64,000 nt of DNA from an uncultured Flavobacteriaceae bacterium (GTDB lineage: Bacteria > Bacteroidota > Bacteroidia > Flavobacteriales > Flavobacteriaceae), in NCBI GenBank assembly GCA_947500435.1, contig CANMRV010000005.1, forward strand, positions 1 through 64,000. Direction: 5' to 3'. Below, piece by piece: positions 61,833-64,000 of the stretch. The notes under the pieces are model-generated. The model ran no database searches and was not told where the DNA came from. It saw only the letters and a program-made list of their open reading frames with translations. The translations under genes were made by a program, and so were the position numbers. Position 1 is the stretch's first letter, and each line of letters begins with the position of its first letter.

Positions 61833-62876
61833 TTAATTGTTAGGTGTAATGATACCAAAAGCTTTTTTTGGATTTTCAACCAGAAGTTGATGTACTTCAT
61901 TTTCAGTAAAACCGTTGGAAAGAAGAACCGGAACAAGGTTTTGGGATATTGCATCAAATTTGCGGATTTCGCCACCTCTTGGAAAACCATTGCCATCGTG
62001 CGAGAGCAATATTTTGTGTAGTACACCGGTTTTTCGGAATCGTTTTATTCTTTCCAAATATTTATGGCTTTCAGTTTCTTTAACACCATCTAGGGAAATC
62101 CATGCGCCTTTTTTGGCGACCTCTAGTAAAAAGTCGACATCTTCAAATGCATTTGCATGTACCCATACCCAAGCACTTGGATGGGCATTGTATTTCTTCA
62201 GAAGTGCTAATTGCGTTTGAGCTGCTTCTTTATTACCTCCAGTATGTACGGCTAGTGTTAGTCCTGTTTTCAAATGTGTAAGTATTCCGGCTTCGAAAAG
62301 TTTCTTGTCTATTTCGGATGGGGTTCCCGAGTCAAAAGCGAGCTTAATAAAACCGGGCTTTATCTTTGTTCCCTCAATTCCATTTTCAAATTCTTCTATC
62401 CAAATTTTCGACAAAGTTTCTAAACCTACTTCGTAGGCCATTGGAGGAACATATCGGTCGTTTGCCGCTCCATAAATTCCGGTATTGGTAATTATATGAA
62501 TGCCAGTTGCATCGGATATTTTTTTTAAAAGGTCTACACGTCTGCCAAAATATGCCGTTGTGCAATCAAAGATAGATTGAACACCAGCAGCTTTAAGTCC
62601 CTTTAGATAAGGTATCACCTGTTCGAATAGTTTCCCTTCTTTATAAATGGAAGTACTATCGATGTTACTTCCAAAATTAGACATGATGTGTTCATGCGAT
62701 AAAACATATCCTAGACTGTCCACTGCAATGGTTCCGTTTACAGTATGCATAAAAGCCGTATTTTCATTCTGAGTATTTTCTTGACAAAAAAGATATAAAG
62801 GGAAAATAAGAACGGCAGCGTAAGATATCAACCTACTCTTTCGAGTTGCAAAGAAAAATTTCAATTGTGCTTTCAT
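61833..62876 (-). CDS. Phosphotriesterase-like exported metal hydrolase
   Basis: A 347-residue TIM-barrel hydrolase of the phosphotriesterase family, with a signal sequence (about 1-31). Metal ligands: HEH in VLSHEHIMSN, the bridging Lys in GFIKLAFD, His in AVHTGG, His in VWVHANAF and Asp in LLSHDGNG. Many such proteins are lactonases; the substrate is unknown. The gene is 39 bases from the cysteine desulfurase gene on the same strand. Confidence 0.85.
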   Translation of the reverse strand: MKAQLKFFFATRKSRLISYAAVLIFPLYLFCQENTQNENTAFMHTVNGTIAVDSLGYVLSHEHIMSNFGSNIDSTSIYKEGKLFEQVIPYLKGLKAAGVQSIFDCTTAYFGRRVDLLKKISDATGIHIITNTGIYGAANDRYVPPMAYEVGLETLSKIWIEEFENGIEGTKIKPGFIKLAFDSGTPSEIDKKLFEAGILTHLKTGLTLAVHTGGNKEAAQTQLALLKKYNAHPSAWVWVHANAFEDVDFLLEVAKKGAWISLDGVKETESHKYLERIKRFRKTGVLHKILLSHDGNGFPRGGEIRKFDAISQNLVPVLLSNGFTENEVHQLLVENPKKAFGIITPNN

Positions 62877-62915
62877 GAAAACAAACAGTGTAATTAGAAT
62901 TGAATTTGATTAAAT

Positions 62916-64000
62916 CTACCCTCTTCTTTCCCAAAGAATATTACTTTCACGCTGTTTCGTGACTTCAGCAGTAATAATCTCAACAGCTTTTTCAATATCA
63001 GCTTCGGAAGTATATCTACCAATACTCAAACGCAAAGAAGCATAAGCCAAACTTCGTTCAATACCCATAGCCGTTAACACATGGGAAGGTTCCACGGAAG
63101 CAGAATTACAAGCTGAGCCATTGGAGACGGCAATTTGTCGACTTAAGGCAGTTAATAGATTTGCGCCATCAACAAAGGGAAAAGAAACATGAACAGTATT
63201 TGGTAAGCGTTGGCCGCCAGAACTATTGGAAACCGCCATTTCAATTTCAAGCAAACCTGTTTCTAATTTATCTCTTAATGCTACTATTTGTATAGTTTGT
63301 TCCTCCAAATCAGCAATGGCCAATTCAATTGCTTTTGCAAATCCAACAATCAAAGGGGTATTAATCGTTCCCCCTCGTTGCTTTTTTTGTTGTCCGCCTC
63401 CCTGAATAAAACTTGGTAAGCTATTTCCGTCTTCGTTATCCTTTATATATACCAATCCGATTCCTTTTGGGCCGTAGACTTTGTGAGCGGAGAAACAGGC
63501 AAAATCTACATGGTTTAGAACTTTCGTCAAATCTACTTTTCCTAGGGCTTGTGTACTGTCAGAAAACAACAAACTTCCGTTTTCATGGGTCAGTTTTGCT
63601 ATCGCATCCAAAGGTTGAATGATTCCCGTTTCATTATTGGCGTATAGAATCGAAACTAAAATGGTATCAGGTCGCAGCGTTTTGTTTAAGGTTTCCAAAG
63701 AAATCAATCCATCAGAATCTATATCCAAATAACTGATTTCAAACCCATCTTCTTCCAAAAAGGTACAAGTATCTAATACTGCTTTATGTTCTGCTTTGGT
63801 AGTAATGATATGTTTTCCTTTGGATTGTAATTTTCGTGCCACTCCTTTCAATACCATATTGATACTTTCGGTAGATCCAGAGGTGTATACCAAACTGCTT
63901 GGAGAAACTCCCAAATTCTTGGCAATCGATAGCGTAGCATCTTCAACAGCACTCTTTGCCAACCATCCGTAAGGGTGGTGACTGCTCGATGGATTCCCAA
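62916..64000 (-). CDS. Cysteine desulfurase (partial, cut by window end)
   Basis: At least 360 codons of an IscS/NifS-like PLP enzyme, whose N-terminus lies beyond the right edge. The reading frame stays open to 64000, and the residues just before the first in-frame start read GNPSSSHHPYG, the conserved motif of these enzymes. Seen: PLP lysine in SAHKVYGPKG and Cys loop NGSACNSASVEPSHV. It is a second desulfurase, distinct from that at 17284. In this context it could provide sulfur for MoaD or for XdhC-type maturation, but linkage is only positional. Confidence 0.88.
   Translation of the reverse strand, partial: GNPSSSHHPYGWLAKSAVEDATLSIAKNLGVSPSSLVYTSGSTESINMVLKGVARKLQSKGKHIITTKAEHKAVLDTCTFLEEDGFEISYLDIDSDGLISLETLNKTLRPDTILVSILYANNETGIIQPLDAIAKLTHENGSLLFSDSTQALGKVDLTKVLNHVDFACFSAHKVYGPKGIGLVYIKDNEDGNSLPSFIQGGGQQKKQRGGTINTPLIVGFAKAIELAIADLEEQTIQIVALRDKLETGLLEIEMAVSNSSGGQRLPNTVHVSFPFVDGANLLTALSRQIAVSNGSACNSASVEPSHVLTAMGIERSLAYASLRLSIGRYTSEADIEKAVEIITAEVTKQRESNILWERRG

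Noticed and set aside
1..64000. CRISPR array, prophage, transposase or restriction system
   Set aside because: No evenly spaced direct repeats, integrase, transposase, capsid or restriction-modification genes were recognised in the window.

Overview
The window is chromosomal DNA of a marine-type Flavobacteriaceae member (Bacteroidota). The evidence is family content: DUF6048/DUF6452 next to rlmD, DUF4249 and DUF6503 lipoproteins, an OstA-like protein, a SusC-like TonB-dependent receptor, five-repeat DUF349 and tandem DUF368. Promoters of the Bacteroidota TTG-N20-TAnnTTTG type, AT-rich DNA and weak Shine-Dalgarno sequences agree. The genus cannot be fixed from the window; a Maribacter/Zobellia/Arenibacter-like lineage is a guess.

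Layout. 1-398: 3' end of an rRNA operon (23S tail, spacer, 5S, terminator). 427-9794: surface and sugar-related genes (DUF4249 lipoprotein, amidohydrolase, DUF1080 lipoprotein, azurin-tailed beta-propeller), then hemolysin III, DUF4268, a ZIP transporter and rlmL. 9797-19095: DUF6048-DUF6452-rlmD, an ECF sigma factor with a membrane partner, rocD, small membrane proteins, a Smr protein and a cysteine desulfurase. 19117-23286: TonB-dependent receptor and M23 peptidase. 23508-25999: a short coiled-coil gene, zapA, a structured RNA resembling 6S RNA, and rny. 26020-37422: DUF349, aroE, two DUF368 lipid-carrier translocase homologues, a TPR protein, an aminotransferase, OstA-like, a GH109-type oxidoreductase and GNAT. 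37425-45320: oxidoreductase with Crp/Fnr regulator, purA, a Fur-family gene, rsh, M48 protease and a TrmH-type methylase.

46357-61827 is the most coherent functional unit: a molybdenum-enzyme region. A Tat-exported two-subunit IorAB-type hydroxylase is followed by moaD, moaE, moaC and a mobA-like gene. moeB with a rhodanese domain and a TSUP transporter come next, then moaA-moeA on the other strand and divergent xdhC. No mogA/moaB was seen. Embedded in it is a divergent pair: a one-TM putative regulator and a secreted LamG-like protein. The right edge has a phosphotriesterase-like lipase-clan-unrelated metal hydrolase and a cysteine desulfurase cut by the window end.

Best leads: the structured RNA between zapA and rny; an FNR-type box placed for class II activation beside its likely regulator; an ECF promoter in front of the ECF sigma gene; a 147-bp heptamer-repeat inverted-repeat element between moaA and moeA; a Cys-rich insertion in RocD; and a Fur-family protein and a MoeB that have lost their usual zinc cysteines. 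No gene-free stretch exceeds 300 bases; no tRNA, CRISPR array, phage or transposase gene was seen.
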